From: Candidatus Bathyarchaeota archaeon
GTDB taxonomy: Archaea > Thermoproteota > Bathyarchaeia > Bathyarchaeales > SOJC01
Assembly: GCA_026014805.1 (NCBI GenBank)
Contig: JAOZHR010000005.1
Location: 1-49,531 of the forward strand
Direction: 5' to 3'
DNA length: 49,531 bases
Part shown: piece after piece, positions 24,247-34,900 of the stretch
Numbering within the stretch: the first letter of the stretch is position 1
How the letters are laid out: every line of letters begins with the position of its first letter
Notes under the pieces: model-generated
Told to the model about the DNA's origin: nothing
What the model saw: only the letters and a program-made list of their open reading frames with translations
Database searches by the model: none
Translations under genes and position numbers: made by a program

Positions 24247-25028
24247 CTAAGAGTTTCCGTAGTTGGCGGCGAGTGTAACCAAATCATATATGTCGATTAG
24301 TTCCCATTGGGCGCTAAGTCTGCGCGTGGGTTCCAGTTGGGGTCGCAGGGTTTAGAGCCGTATGCTTCTGCCGCCAATACAATGTCGTATATGTTAACGA
24401 CTCCATCTTCATTAAGGTCACATTTAAGGCGAGCGTGTATCCCAACCGTTCCGTCGAAAACATCGTGTGGGATAGAACCGCCGCTGCTTGCGAGATTTGC
24501 GGATTGTATGTCTAATCGCATGTTTAATTATCCTTCGCCCGGTTCAGGTTGATATACCACTCTGAAAGCCATGATGAAAACAGTTCCACCACCGTCAAAG
24601 CCTGATCCTCCCAGCGTTGCAAGGGCAGCCCAATAGCTGCCAGGTGCGGGGTCCACCACTTCAGCGAGTCTTAGTGGTGGATCATGAATTATGCCTGCAT
24701 AGGGGCTTGGGTAGCTCTCAACTGTACTGGTTTGTGTGTGGGTTGTATATTTGATGTAGGTGGTATTCCAGCTGAACTATATGTCAAAGCCTAGGAGGTC
24801 TGTTACGTTTTCAACTACCACAGCAATCGTAGAAGTCTTGCCTACTACATTTTCAGGACCTAGCTCGATAATTTCAGGAATTACTCTTACAATAGTCTGA
24901 TCGCGAGTGGATGGTGAGTGGGTGTGGGACTAAATAGGTTGAATGTCAAACGTGAATAGAAGAAGAATGATAATTGGCAGGAAAATCATAACTGCTAATG
25001 CTGCTTTCTCACTTTTTCTCCCAGACAT
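24247..25028 (-). pseudogene. Decayed secreted cohesin/dockerin-like gene (three in-frame stops, one frameshift)
   Basis: One reading frame from ATG 25028 encodes a continuous secreted protein broken by TAG (24930-24932), TAG (24777-24779) and TAA (24528-24530). It starts with a signal/anchor (MSGRKSEKAALAVMIFLPII). Next is a cohesin-like beta domain (VIPEIIELGPENVVG, GFDI-stop-FSWNTTYIKYT, FDGGGTVFIMAFRV). A type I dockerin follows, with DLNEDGVVNIYDIVLAAEAYG. A one-base loss near 24300 then shifts into LIDIYDLVTLAANYGNS, the second dockerin loop, ending at 24247. The stop in GFDI-x-FSWN replaces what is usually Gln. The spread of stops and the frameshift indicate a pseudogene rather than recoding. 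24092-24246 holds no gene. Confidence 0.8.
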
Positions 25029-25261
25029 AATGTATCTTCAGAGTTATTTAGCGCTTTCTGAAGACGCAGATGCAGGAATACAAGCTTTGGGAGAACGCAT
25101 GTGAGTCATTATGCCTATTTGCGGAGAGCATGCAAAACCATCAAGAAAGGCGAGCACATTAAGCTTTCAATTTTCGCTCCAAAAATGTACTCTGAAGTTA
25201 CCCCAACTATTTTACATATCTTCGCTTCTTTATAGATGTCGTATCAACGAACGGTGCCAAT
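25029..25261. other. Promoter region between the pseudogene and the PUA gene
   Basis: No gene-like ORF. A TATA-like ctttatag at about 25229-25236 lies about 27 bp before ATG 25262 and suggests a nearly leaderless transcript for the PUA protein gene. Confidence 0.4.
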
Positions 25262-25741
25262 ATGCGAGACAATCCTTTGCAGAAAATCCGTTCTATTGCT
25301 GACTACCAGTTTGGGCGAGGAACTGGAAAGGTGCTTTTTCCCGACACAGTGGATATTGTTTTTTCTCGGCGGACTGGTAGGATAAGGCACATTTATTTAG
25401 ATGGCGAACTTTTGGCTACTTTGCGGCCTACCGACAGCTTTTTCTCGCTGACCATTGAGGGTGCACGCCACGTCACGCAGATTAAGCCTCAACAATTATG
25501 GGTGGAGGTTCAAGACAATGCAGCCGACTTTGTCGCTAAAGGTAAAAGCGTTTTCGCTAAGCACGTTGTTGATTGTGACGAGGAAATTAGACCTGAAGAA
25601 GAAGTGGTTGTCATAAATAGCAAATGTAAAGTTTTAGCTGTTGGCAGGGCGGTTCTGGCTGGAAGGGAGATGAAAGCGTTTAAAAATGGTGTTGCCGTTC
25701 GTGTTAGAAGGGGATCTGCTGAAGGGAAGAGGGAGAGTTAA
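25262..25741 (+). CDS. PUA-domain RNA-binding protein (archaeosine/TGT-related)
   Basis: A 159-residue protein. The C-terminal PUA domain (about res 75-150) reads LWVEVQDNAADFVAKGKSVF, then VINSKCKVLAVGRAVLAGREM, ending VRVRRG. The N-terminal half (ADYQFGRGTGKVLFPDTVDI) resembles the domain preceding the PUA domain in archaeal tRNA-guanine transglycosylase-like and pseudouridine-synthase-like proteins. The protein lacks a transglycosylase or synthase catalytic domain, so it probably binds tRNA or rRNA as an accessory factor. It is 40 bp upstream of the NAC gene. Confidence 0.8.
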   Translation: MRDNPLQKIRSIADYQFGRGTGKVLFPDTVDIVFSRRTGRIRHIYLDGELLATLRPTDSFFSLTIEGARHVTQIKPQQLWVEVQDNAADFVAKGKSVFAKHVVDCDEEIRPEEEVVVINSKCKVLAVGRAVLAGREMKAFKNGVAVRVRRGSAEGKRES

Positions 25742-25781
25742 GAAGGAGAAGCAAGAAAATTATGCGTGGAGTAAGTGAGAG

Positions 25782-26138
25782 TTGCGTAAAGGAATGAGTC
25801 CGAGGGATACTAAGCGGCTAATGAAGCGTATGGGCTTAAGCATGGACGCGATGCCTGACGTTCAGCAAGTTGTGTTCAAAACAAGCGTGAAGGAAATAAT
25901 CGTTGAAGAACCAGAAGTAGCTATATTGAACCTTAAAGGGCAAAAGGTGTTCCAGGTCACAGGAGGAAAGATTACGGAAAGAGCGTTAGCGGCTGAAGAA
26001 AAGAAACTAGCGGTTCCTGAGGAAGACATTAGATTGGTGGCCGACCAGACTGGGAAAAGTGTGGAAGAAGCAAGACAAGCGCTAGAGGAAAGCGGTGGAG
26101 ACCTCGCTAAGGCGATTCTTCTTCTTCAGACAAAATAG
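25782..26138 (+). CDS. nac: Nascent polypeptide-associated complex protein (alpha-NAC)
   Basis: A 118-residue archaeal NAC from a TTG start. It binds nascent chains at the ribosome exit as a homodimer. The NAC domain (about res 25-75) contains EEPEVAILNLKGQKVFQVTG. The C-terminal UBA domain (about 80-118) contains IRLVADQTGKSVEEARQALE and ends with GGDLAKAILLLQ. The N-terminal basic stretch (SPRDTKRLMKRMG) is the ribosome-binding region. It is convergent with pyrI, with stops 1 bp apart. Confidence 0.93.
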   Translation: MRKGMSPRDTKRLMKRMGLSMDAMPDVQQVVFKTSVKEIIVEEPEVAILNLKGQKVFQVTGGKITERALAAEEKKLAVPEEDIRLVADQTGKSVEEARQALEESGGDLAKAILLLQTK

Positions 26139-26139
26139 C

Positions 26140-26604
26140 CTAGAATTGTTTCAAAATATCTTGTTTCTCCATTATGTAGCCGCAGTAATGGCATCTTATC
26201 ATTAGAGGGTCTTGGTTTTTCACGTAGAATTTTGGCTGTACTGGCTCGTTGCTGTTGGATATGCATGCAGGGTTGCCGCATTTTACTGTTCCGCGTATGA
26301 TGTCTGGTAGTTTTACGCGTTTTTTATCAACCACTTTATAGTCGCGAATTATGTTTATTGAGGCGTGGGGGGCCAAAAGCGCTATCTTATCAACTTCCTC
26401 AGGTTCTAGTTCCCTGCCTTCTACTTTAACTATATCTTTTGTGCCTAGCTGTTTGCTCGGCACGTGCATCGCGATTAACACCGTTCCATTTGTTCGTCCT
26501 GTTATCCCCAAAATTTTCACGACATCTAGCGCGTGTCCACCTGTAATGTGATCGATGACTGTGCCATCTTTAATTTTTGAGACAAGAAGGGTTTTTTCAG
26601 CCAT
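26140..26604 (-). CDS. pyrI: Aspartate carbamoyltransferase regulatory subunit
   Basis: The frame opens at 26697, but the conserved N-terminus begins at ATG 26604 (MAEKTLLVSKIKDGTVIDHI), giving 154 residues, the normal PyrI size. The allosteric domain includes HITGGHALDVVKILG. The zinc domain uses CGNPAC and CHYCG to contact the catalytic subunit. It binds nucleotides to regulate pyrimidine synthesis. It is transcribed divergently from pyrB rather than from a pyrBI operon. Confidence 0.94.
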   Translation of the reverse strand: MAEKTLLVSKIKDGTVIDHITGGHALDVVKILGITGRTNGTVLIAMHVPSKQLGTKDIVKVEGRELEPEEVDKIALLAPHASINIIRDYKVVDKKRVKLPDIIRGTVKCGNPACISNSNEPVQPKFYVKNQDPLMIRCHYCGYIMEKQDILKQF

Positions 26605-26664
26605 TGTAGGTTTGCCTCTTGAATAGATTCGTAGCAAGAAGGCATATATTGCTTTTCCTAATAG

Positions 26665-27645
<981 letters not shown>

Positions 27646-27863
27646 AGAGGGGAATGATAGGTGTGCGGGGTTCCGAGACTAGACCATCTGCTACATGCTC
27701 AATAGAATCTAAACAGACGCTAAACATTAGGAAAACGCCTCAAATGCGCGTGTTCTTGATTTTACCTTGAGTTCTTGAAACCCCACCTATCTGTAATCTA
27801 CATTTTGATTTTCAAAGCCTTTGAGATTAAAAGCATACTACTTCTAATGGGCAAACTTAGTTG

Positions 27864-28421
27864 ATGGAAATGAATAAGACAATCAGAATTGCAGATTATG
27901 ATCCTCAATGGGCTGTATTGTATGAAGAGGAGAAACGTCGGATTCTTGAGGTTGTGGGGTATGTAATTGTGGGAGTTGAGCACATAGGGAGTACTGCTGT
28001 CCCCAACTTGGGAGCAAAACCCATTATCGACATAATAGTTGCTGTTTCTCAACTTAATGATGCCGAGAGGTGTATTGTGCCTCTTCGAAGCATTGGCTGC
28101 GAGTATGTTCCTGAACATGAGGATTCAATTCCAGAAAGACGTTATTTCTACAAAGGTCATCCTCCAATGGAACAGCACTATCACTTGCACATGGTTGAAC
28201 AAACAAGTAATTTCTGGAAGAACCGTTTGCTGTTTCGTGACTATCTCTGCACTCATCCTAAGGATGCTCAGGAGTATTATGAATTGAAAAAAGATTGGCC
28301 TTTGAGTCTGGTTCAGACCACCAGGCCTATACCGCGGCGAAAATGTCTTTTATTCAATCTGTACTCGCCAAGGCAAAGTCAGAATAAAGAAAATAACATT
28401 TCCTTAGGTAAGGTTTATTAG
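27864..28421 (+). CDS. GrpB/UPF0157 nucleotidyltransferase-like protein with frameshifted C-terminus
   Basis: A GrpB-family protein: DYDPQWAVLYEEEKRRI, then the VEHIGSTAVPNLGAKPIIDI motif with the GS-x(n)-D-x-I pattern of the nucleotidyltransferase fold, and YHLHM near residue 110. After YYELKK (about res 145) the family pattern is lost. Adding one A to the A6 run at 28287-28292 restores it: RLAFESGSDHQAYTAAKMSF, then IQSVLAKAKSE, ending at 28387. So the last 30 or so residues of the open frame are not native. This is either a recent indel or a sequencing error. The substrate of the family is unknown. Confidence 0.75.
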   Translation: MEMNKTIRIADYDPQWAVLYEEEKRRILEVVGYVIVGVEHIGSTAVPNLGAKPIIDIIVAVSQLNDAERCIVPLRSIGCEYVPEHEDSIPERRYFYKGHPPMEQHYHLHMVEQTSNFWKNRLLFRDYLCTHPKDAQEYYELKKDWPLSLVQTTRPIPRRKCLLFNLYSPRQSQNKENNISLGKVY

Positions 28422-28437
28422 ATACGACCATGACTCT

Positions 28438-28572
28438 ATGGCTTTAGTTCCAAAACGGACCATAAAAAATATAAGGAGACCCAACTTTTCGGGTCGGATG
28501 GCACCCGGCCCCGTTGGAGGAAACCCACAGTTTGGAAGAAAAAACCCTCAAAAGACCTCCCCTTCAATCTAA
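28438..28572 (+). CDS. Candidate 44-aa ORF or structured leader upstream of rpoB
   Basis: ATG 28438 opens 44 codons of basic, Pro/Gly-rich protein (MALVPKRTIKNIRRPNFSGR then MAPGPVGGNPQFGRK). It occupies the place where archaeal operons usually carry rpoH. It is not RpoH: the length and motifs do not fit. A TATA-like TTTATTA (28414-28420) lies slightly too close for a leaderless start. A hairpin CGGGT/ACCCG lies inside (about 28492-28509). It may be a small conserved protein or an rpoB leader; I cannot decide. Confidence 0.3.
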   Translation: MALVPKRTIKNIRRPNFSGRMAPGPVGGNPQFGRKNPQKTSPSI

Positions 28573-28606
28573 ACTAAACAATAGTTCTCAGGAGGCAAAT
28601 TGAAAA

Positions 28607-31600
28607 GTGTCAGAAATCACTCAAGACGAACTTTTACTTCTTCAAAAATCCTTCTTCAAAGAAAAAGGACTTGTTCGACAGCATTTAGACTCTTACAACG
28701 AATTCATCGACCACGGACTGCAAGAGATAATAGATGAAACCGGCGAAATAAAGATCGAACTTCCTGAAAGTCCCTATAAAATAAAACTTGGGCAAGCTTG
28801 GATAATCGACCCTCAATCCCGCATAAGTAGTCCCTACTTGACCGAAGTAGACGGCACAAAACATGAAATATACCCTATGGAAGCGAGGTTCCGCGATCTC
28901 TCTTACGTTGCGCCGATGGCTATTGAAATGACTCCGATAATGGACGGAAGAGAACAAGATACAGAACTCGTTTTGATTGGCAACATCCCCGTCATGCTCA
29001 AATCCAAACTATGCGTTCTCTCCCAACTGCAACCTGAAGAACTGATACTTCATGGCGAAGACCCGAATGACTCGGGTGGATACTTCCTGATAAATGGCTC
29101 AGAACGCGTGATTGTTGCCCTTGAAGACTTGGTACCAAACCGGATATTAGTAGACATCGACACAAGAGGCGCCCACCCTGTTTACCAAGCAAAAATCTTC
29201 TCCACAACTGTCGGCTTCAGAGCAAGAATAGAACTGCGTCTAAAATCAGATGGCGCCATCTACGTCACTATCCCCGGCGTGCCCTCTGAAGTTCCCTTCA
29301 TAATCGTAATGAGAGGCTTGGGACTTGAATCCGACAAAGAAATCGCTGAAATAGTCTCACCCGAACAATCTATACAAAACATGCTTGAATCTTCCTTTGA
29401 AAAGTCTGCAGGAGTGGAAACCGTCAGAGAAGCTCTTGAATACATAGGTAACCGCGTGGCACATGGGCAAGTATTAGAGTATCGTCTTCAAAGAGCTCAA
29501 AGTATCTTAGACCGAAACTTTCTTCCCCATCTAGACCGCACACCTGAAAAACGCATAGATAAAGCTATCTTCCTAGGTGAGATGACATGCCGCGTGATAG
29601 AATTAAAACTTCGAAAACGCACAACAGACGATAAAGATCACTTTAAAAACAAAAGGCTAAAACTTGCTGGTCCTCTACTCGCGGACCTCTTTCGCGTCGC
29701 CTTCAGAAACTTATGTAGAGATATAAAATATCAGTTGGAGAGAATGGGATTCAAACGACAGATGATCACAGTTTCCGCCGCTGTGCGCCCTGGCATAGTT
29801 TCAGACCGCCTCAAACATGCTTTGGCAACAGGCAATTGGGGCAGAGGGAGAGTGGGCATAACGCAACTCCTCGACAGGACAAATCTTGTTTCAACTCTTA
29901 GCCATCTACGTAGACTGCAGTCCCCTCTCAGTAGGAGCCAACCAAACTTTGAAGCCCGCGACTTGCATCCAACCCATTGGGGGCGTTTATGCCCAAACGA
30001 AACGCCTGAAGGCTCAAACTGTGGCTTGGTGAAGAATCTCGCTCTTTCTGCATGCATATCTGTAGCCGTAAACGTTGAAAAGGTAAAGCGAAGTGTTTAT
30101 GACATGGGAAGCATTCCGGCGCGAAACGCGGAGCAAGGAGTCCGCCTTTCAGGCGCGAAAATCTTCATAAATGGTTCTTTAATAGGATATCACCAATACC
30201 CCACAGAACTCGTCTCCGAATTAAGAGACAAACGCAGAAGAGGCGAAATCCCTTCAGAAATCAACATCGCCCACCTCAAAACTAAGGGTGGAAAAGAAGA
30301 AGTTTACGTCAATTGTAGCGAAGGTCGAGTTCGACGACCTCTCATAATAGTTGAAAACGGCGTCTCCAAACTCCAACCAGAACACATTGACAATATCCGC
30401 TCAGGAGAATGGTCATGGGAAGACCTTGTCAAAAACGCGATAATAGAATATATCGACGCAGAAGAAGAGGAAAACATCTACGTGGCTCTGAGTTTCGACG
30501 AAATAACTCATAAACACACACACGTAGAACTTTCACCCTACACAATTCTTGGTATATGCGCTTCCTTAATACCCTATCCAGAACACAATCAGTCGCCCCG
30601 AAACTCGTACGAGGCTGCCATGGCAAAACAAGCCCTTGGCGTTTACGCAACTAACTTTATTTACCGAGTGGACTCTCGTTCCCATGTCTTGCATTACCCT
30701 CAGACGCCTCTTGTCAAGACAAAACCCATGGAAATCTTAGGCTACAATCAAAGACCTTCAGGACAAAACTGTCTAGTTGCAGTCATGTCTTTCGAAGGAT
30801 ACAACATGGAAGACGCCCTCATTTTCAACAAAGCATCAATAGAACGCGGCTTGGGCCGTTCTACATTTTATCGAATTTATGAAGCTGAATGCCGCCAATA
30901 CCTGGGAGGATTGAAAGATCGATTTGTCATTCCAGAGGCAGGTATGAGAGGCTTTAGAGGCGAGCAATACTATCGTTTGCTTGAGCCTGATGGCATTGTA
31001 AACCTTGAAGCAAGCACGGTCGGTGGCGACGTTCTTATAGGAAGAACAAGCCCTCCCAGATTCCTCGAAGAATACAAAGAATTTGAGGTAAAAGGTCCAT
31101 CGATGCGCGATACATCTGTAGACGTAAGACAATCAGAAGCAGGCACCGCTGACGCCATTTTCATCACAGAATCCAGGGAAGGAAGCAAACTCGTCAAAGT
31201 CAGAGTACGCGATCAGCGCGTTCCAGAACTTGGCGACAAATTCGCCTCTCGCCATGGACAAAAAGGCGTCATTGGCATGATTATACCTCAAGAAGATCTC
31301 CCCTTTACCGCGTCAGGCATCGTTCCAGATATACTAATAAACCCTCACGCGATTCCCTCACGAATGACCATAGGCCAATTTCTGGAATCTATGGCTGGAA
31401 AAATGGCTGCAGCCCGCGGAAGACCAGCCGACGGAACGCCATTCGTCAACGAAAAATCCAGTGATATAAAGCAGACTTTGATCAATTACGGCTTTAGCCA
31501 CACTGGAAGAGAGGTTTTCTATAGCGGTGTAACTGGCGAAAAGTTTGTTGCGGACATTTTCATAGGAGTAGTTTACTATCAAAAACTTCACCACATGGTT

Positions 31601-31969
31601 TCTGATAAGATTCACGCTAGGGCGCGCGGACAAGTGCAGATGTTAACGCGGCAGCCAACTGAAGGCAGGGCAAGAGGTGGCGGATTAAGGTTTGGCGAGA
31701 TGGAGCGAGACTGCTTAGTTGGTCATGGCGCAGCGATGCTTTTGCGAGACCGACTCCTCGAAGAATCAGACAAATACATTCTCTATGTTTGCGAAAACTG
31801 CGGCTACATAGCTTACTACGATATAAAACAACGCGCATATGTTTGCCGAATGTGTGAAGAAAACGCACAGATTTCTCCAGTGGTTATCTCATATGCCTTC
31901 AAACTTTTGTTGCAGGAACTGATGAGTCTCTGCGTTGCACCCCGTCTAAAGTTAAAGGAGCGTGCTTAG
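28607..31969 (+). CDS. rpoB: DNA-directed RNA polymerase subunit B (Rpo2), unsplit
   Basis: 1120 residues in one chain, so B is not divided into B' and B''. GTG start, with AGGAGG at 28590-28595. Features in order: the N-terminal protrusion/lobe (QDELLLLQKSFFKEKGLVRQH), the lobe region around GGYFLINGSERVIV, the hybrid-binding domain with HPTHWGRLCPNETPEGSNCG, the catalytic-site segment GYNMEDALIFNK, KFASRHGQKGVIG near the active centre, and a C-terminal zinc site with CENCGYIAYYD and CRMC. The B subunit forms half of the active cleft. It overlaps rpoA by a few bases, so the subunits are co-translated. Confidence 0.97.
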   Translation: MSEITQDELLLLQKSFFKEKGLVRQHLDSYNEFIDHGLQEIIDETGEIKIELPESPYKIKLGQAWIIDPQSRISSPYLTEVDGTKHEIYPMEARFRDLSYVAPMAIEMTPIMDGREQDTELVLIGNIPVMLKSKLCVLSQLQPEELILHGEDPNDSGGYFLINGSERVIVALEDLVPNRILVDIDTRGAHPVYQAKIFSTTVGFRARIELRLKSDGAIYVTIPGVPSEVPFIIVMRGLGLESDKEIAEIVSPEQSIQNMLESSFEKSAGVETVREALEYIGNRVAHGQVLEYRLQRAQSILDRNFLPHLDRTPEKRIDKAIFLGEMTCRVIELKLRKRTTDDKDHFKNKRLKLAGPLLADLFRVAFRNLCRDIKYQLERMGFKRQMITVSAAVRPGIVSDRLKHALATGNWGRGRVGITQLLDRTNLVSTLSHLRRLQSPLSRSQPNFEARDLHPTHWGRLCPNETPEGSNCGLVKNLALSACISVAVNVEKVKRSVYDMGSIPARNAEQGVRLSGAKIFINGSLIGYHQYPTELVSELRDKRRRGEIPSEINIAHLKTKGGKEEVYVNCSEGRVRRPLIIVENGVSKLQPEHIDNIRSGEWSWEDLVKNAIIEYIDAEEEENIYVALSFDEITHKHTHVELSPYTILGICASLIPYPEHNQSPRNSYEAAMAKQALGVYATNFIYRVDSRSHVLHYPQTPLVKTKPMEILGYNQRPSGQNCLVAVMSFEGYNMEDALIFNKASIERGLGRSTFYRIYEAECRQYLGGLKDRFVIPEAGMRGFRGEQYYRLLEPDGIVNLEASTVGGDVLIGRTSPPRFLEEYKEFEVKGPSMRDTSVDVRQSEAGTADAIFITESREGSKLVKVRVRDQRVPELGDKFASRHGQKGVIGMIIPQEDLPFTASGIVPDILINPHAIPSRMTIGQFLESMAGKMAAARGRPADGTPFVNEKSSDIKQTLINYGFSHTGREVFYSGVTGEKFVADIFIGVVYYQKLHHMVSDKIHARARGQVQMLTRQPTEGRARGGGLRFGEMERDCLVGHGAAMLLRDRLLEESDKYILYVCENCGYIAYYDIKQRAYVCRMCEENAQISPVVISYAFKLLLQELMSLCVAPRLKLKERA

Positions 31970-31970
31970 A

Positions 31971-34900
31971 GTGGCCTTTGAAGAAGTTTCTCAGAAGATA
32001 ATCGATGAGCTTCGATTTGGATTGTTTTCACCACGGGAATTGAGAAGGCTTTCTGTCTCTGAGATACAAACTGCGGACACCTACGATGAAGATGGTGCTC
32101 CAATAATTTCCGGTTTGATGGATGGCAGATTAGGTACCCTTGAGCCGAGACAACGATGCAAAACATGCGGTAATACAGCCATTCGGTGCCCAGGCCATTT
32201 TGGCCATATTGAACTGGCAGTTCCTATAATTCACATTGTATTCACAAAAATCATCCATAAACTCTTAAATGCCACATGTAGAAACTGCGGGCGCGTAACA
32301 TTGCAAGACGAAGAAGTAGAAAAAATCAAGGGGCAAATTCAACGTACTCGCGAACTTCTTGGAGTAGTACCCGGCAGTGTCTATAAAAAGATCTTGAAGG
32401 ACGCAAAATCCAAGAAGTGTTCTCACTGTGGTACACCCCAATATAAGATAGTTTTCGAGAAGCCAACTCGCTTCCGTGAAGAAGTGGCTGAGGGAGGTTC
32501 ACCGCAGCTAACTCCAAGCATAGTTCGTGAAAGGCTTGAACGGATACCTGATGAAGATTTAGAGCTTTTCGGTTTCACTCCAAAAACTGCTAGACCCGAA
32601 TGGATGGTTCTCCAAGTCCTCCCAGTTCCACCAGTTTACGTTAGACCATCAATTACACTAGAATCTGGAATCCGTTCCGAAGACGACTTAACCCACAAGC
32701 TTGTAGACATCATAAGAATTAACCAGCGTCTTAAGGAAAACATGGAGGCAGGAGCACCCACACTTATTATCCAAGACTTATCAGAATTACTACAATATCA
32801 TGTAACCACCTACTTCAACAATGAGGCCTCTGGCATCCCCCCAGCTAGACATCGTTCTGGAAGGGCATTAAAAACACTGTCACAACGTCTTAAAGGAAAG
32901 GAAGGGCGTTTCAGAAGCAATCTTTCCGGGAAACGAGTAGATTTCTCTGCAAGAACCGTCATTTCTCCTGACCCGAACATAGACATTAGCGAAGTAGGAG
33001 TTCCTATAGATATCGCAATGAAACTTTCAATTCCAGAAAAAGTAACCAACTGGAACCTTGCAGAAATGAAGGCTTTCATCAAGAATGGACCTGATAATTA
33101 TCCGGGTGCCTTATACTTAGTTAGACCAGATGGTAAACGAATCCGGCTAGAATTCGTAGTAGACCGAGAAAAAGTCGCCGAGGCGATAGAATCAGGTTTC
33201 ATCGTGGAAAGACATCTTAAAGATGGCGACATTGCTATTTTTAACCGCCAACCGTCTCTACACCGTATGTCAATCATGGCGCATCGTGTTAGGGTGCTGC
33301 CCTACAAAACGTTTCGATTGCATCTCTGCGTCTGCCCACCTTACAACGCTGACTTTGATGGGGATGAAATGAACCTCCACGTGCCACAAAGCGAAGAAGC
33401 TCAGACAGAAGCGCTCATACTCATGCAAGTCCAAGATCAAATGCTTTCTCCAAGATTCGGAGGCCCCATAATAGGCGCAATTCGGGATTTCATAACCTCT
33501 GCCTACCTTCTTACCAAGGAATCCACTCTCCTGACTAAAGAAGAAGTTTGTACGCTGCTAGGAGCAGCTGGCTATGAAGGTTCCTTGCCAAAACCTGAGA
33601 TAAAAAAGCCAAAACCAATGTGGACAGGAAAACAGATATTCAGTCTGTTTTTGCCAAAAGATTTTAACTATTCACTGAAAGCCACAATCTGTCAAAACTG
33701 TGCGAAATGCCTCAAAGAAAAATGCTCATACGACGCTTTTGTTGTCATTAAGAACGGCGTGTTGAAATCAGGCGTCATTGACAGACGTTCTATAGGTGCT
33801 GAGCAGCCAGAAAGCATTCTCCACCGCATAATCAAAGATTACGGCGCCAAGCGAGGCCGAGAATTTTTGAACAAATGCTGTCAAGTGCTAAAACTTTTCA
33901 TGTCCATTCGTGGCTTTACATACTCTTTCGATGAACTGGAACTATCAGCAAAGGCACAGAACAAGATTGCCAAAACTTTGGGAAAATGTGAGAAAAACGT
34001 TCAAGAACTAATTGTAGCGTACAGGAAAGGAACACTTCAAAGACTCCCAGGAAAATCTCTTCACGACTCATTTGAAATCTACGTTATGAATGAGCTTGCG
34101 AAGGCAAGGGACAACGCTGGAAAAATCGCTGATGAGGATTTTACTCTTGAGAACGCCGGCATTATTATGACCAGAACTGGAGCACGAGGCTCTAGCCTAA
34201 ACATAGGTCAAATGACAGCTTCTGTTGGTCAGCAAGCCGTTCGAGGCAAACGTATCATGCGAGGTTACGTGCAACGTGCGTTACCTCACTTTGAGCCAGG
34301 TGACCCCTCTCCAAAGGCAAGAGGTTTCGTTCAATCCTCCTATCAATCAGGTCTTGATCCGGTAGAATATTTTTTCCACGCCATGGGCGGCCGTGAAGGC
34401 TTGGTGGACACAGCCGTGCGAACACAGCAAAGTGGCTACATGCAAAGACGTTTGATTAATGCGCTTGAACATCTACGTGTAGAATATGATGGAACAGTTC
34501 GTAATTCTGTAGGGGAGATCATACAGTTCCGCTATGGAGAAGATGGCGTAGACCCTGCAAAAAGCGATCATGGAAAAGCTGTGAACGTTAGCAGACTTGT
34601 TAATCAAGTCAGCATGATGATTGCAAGTGGCAGACCTGCTTCTGAAAAATACATTGAGAAAAAACTCGAGGATGTGGAGCATCAGCTTATACCGATCTTA
34701 ATAGACGAACTGAAGCGAGAGTTGAAGAAGGCAAAACTGAAAAAGAAAGGTGTAGATCAAATTATCGACTTGACATCGAAACATTATAAACGTGCCTTAG
34801 TCGAGGCGGGAGAAGCAGTTGGCATCGTGGCAGCACAATCTATAGGCGAACCAGGCACCCAGATGACTTTACGTACTTTTCACTATGCAGGTGTAAGAGA

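Noticed and set aside
24528-24932. Pyrrolysine at the two in-frame TAG codons of the cohesin-like gene
   Set aside because: A TAA and a frameshift also break the same gene, and no methylamine methyltransferase or Pyl genes are in the window; decay is the simpler reading.
25111-25302. 63-aa plus-strand ORF before the PUA gene
   Set aside because: It overlaps the well-supported PUA start in another frame and lacks protein-like features.
30429-31868. Several minus-strand ORFs inside rpoB
   Set aside because: Shadows of a highly conserved gene with all RNA polymerase motifs on the plus strand.
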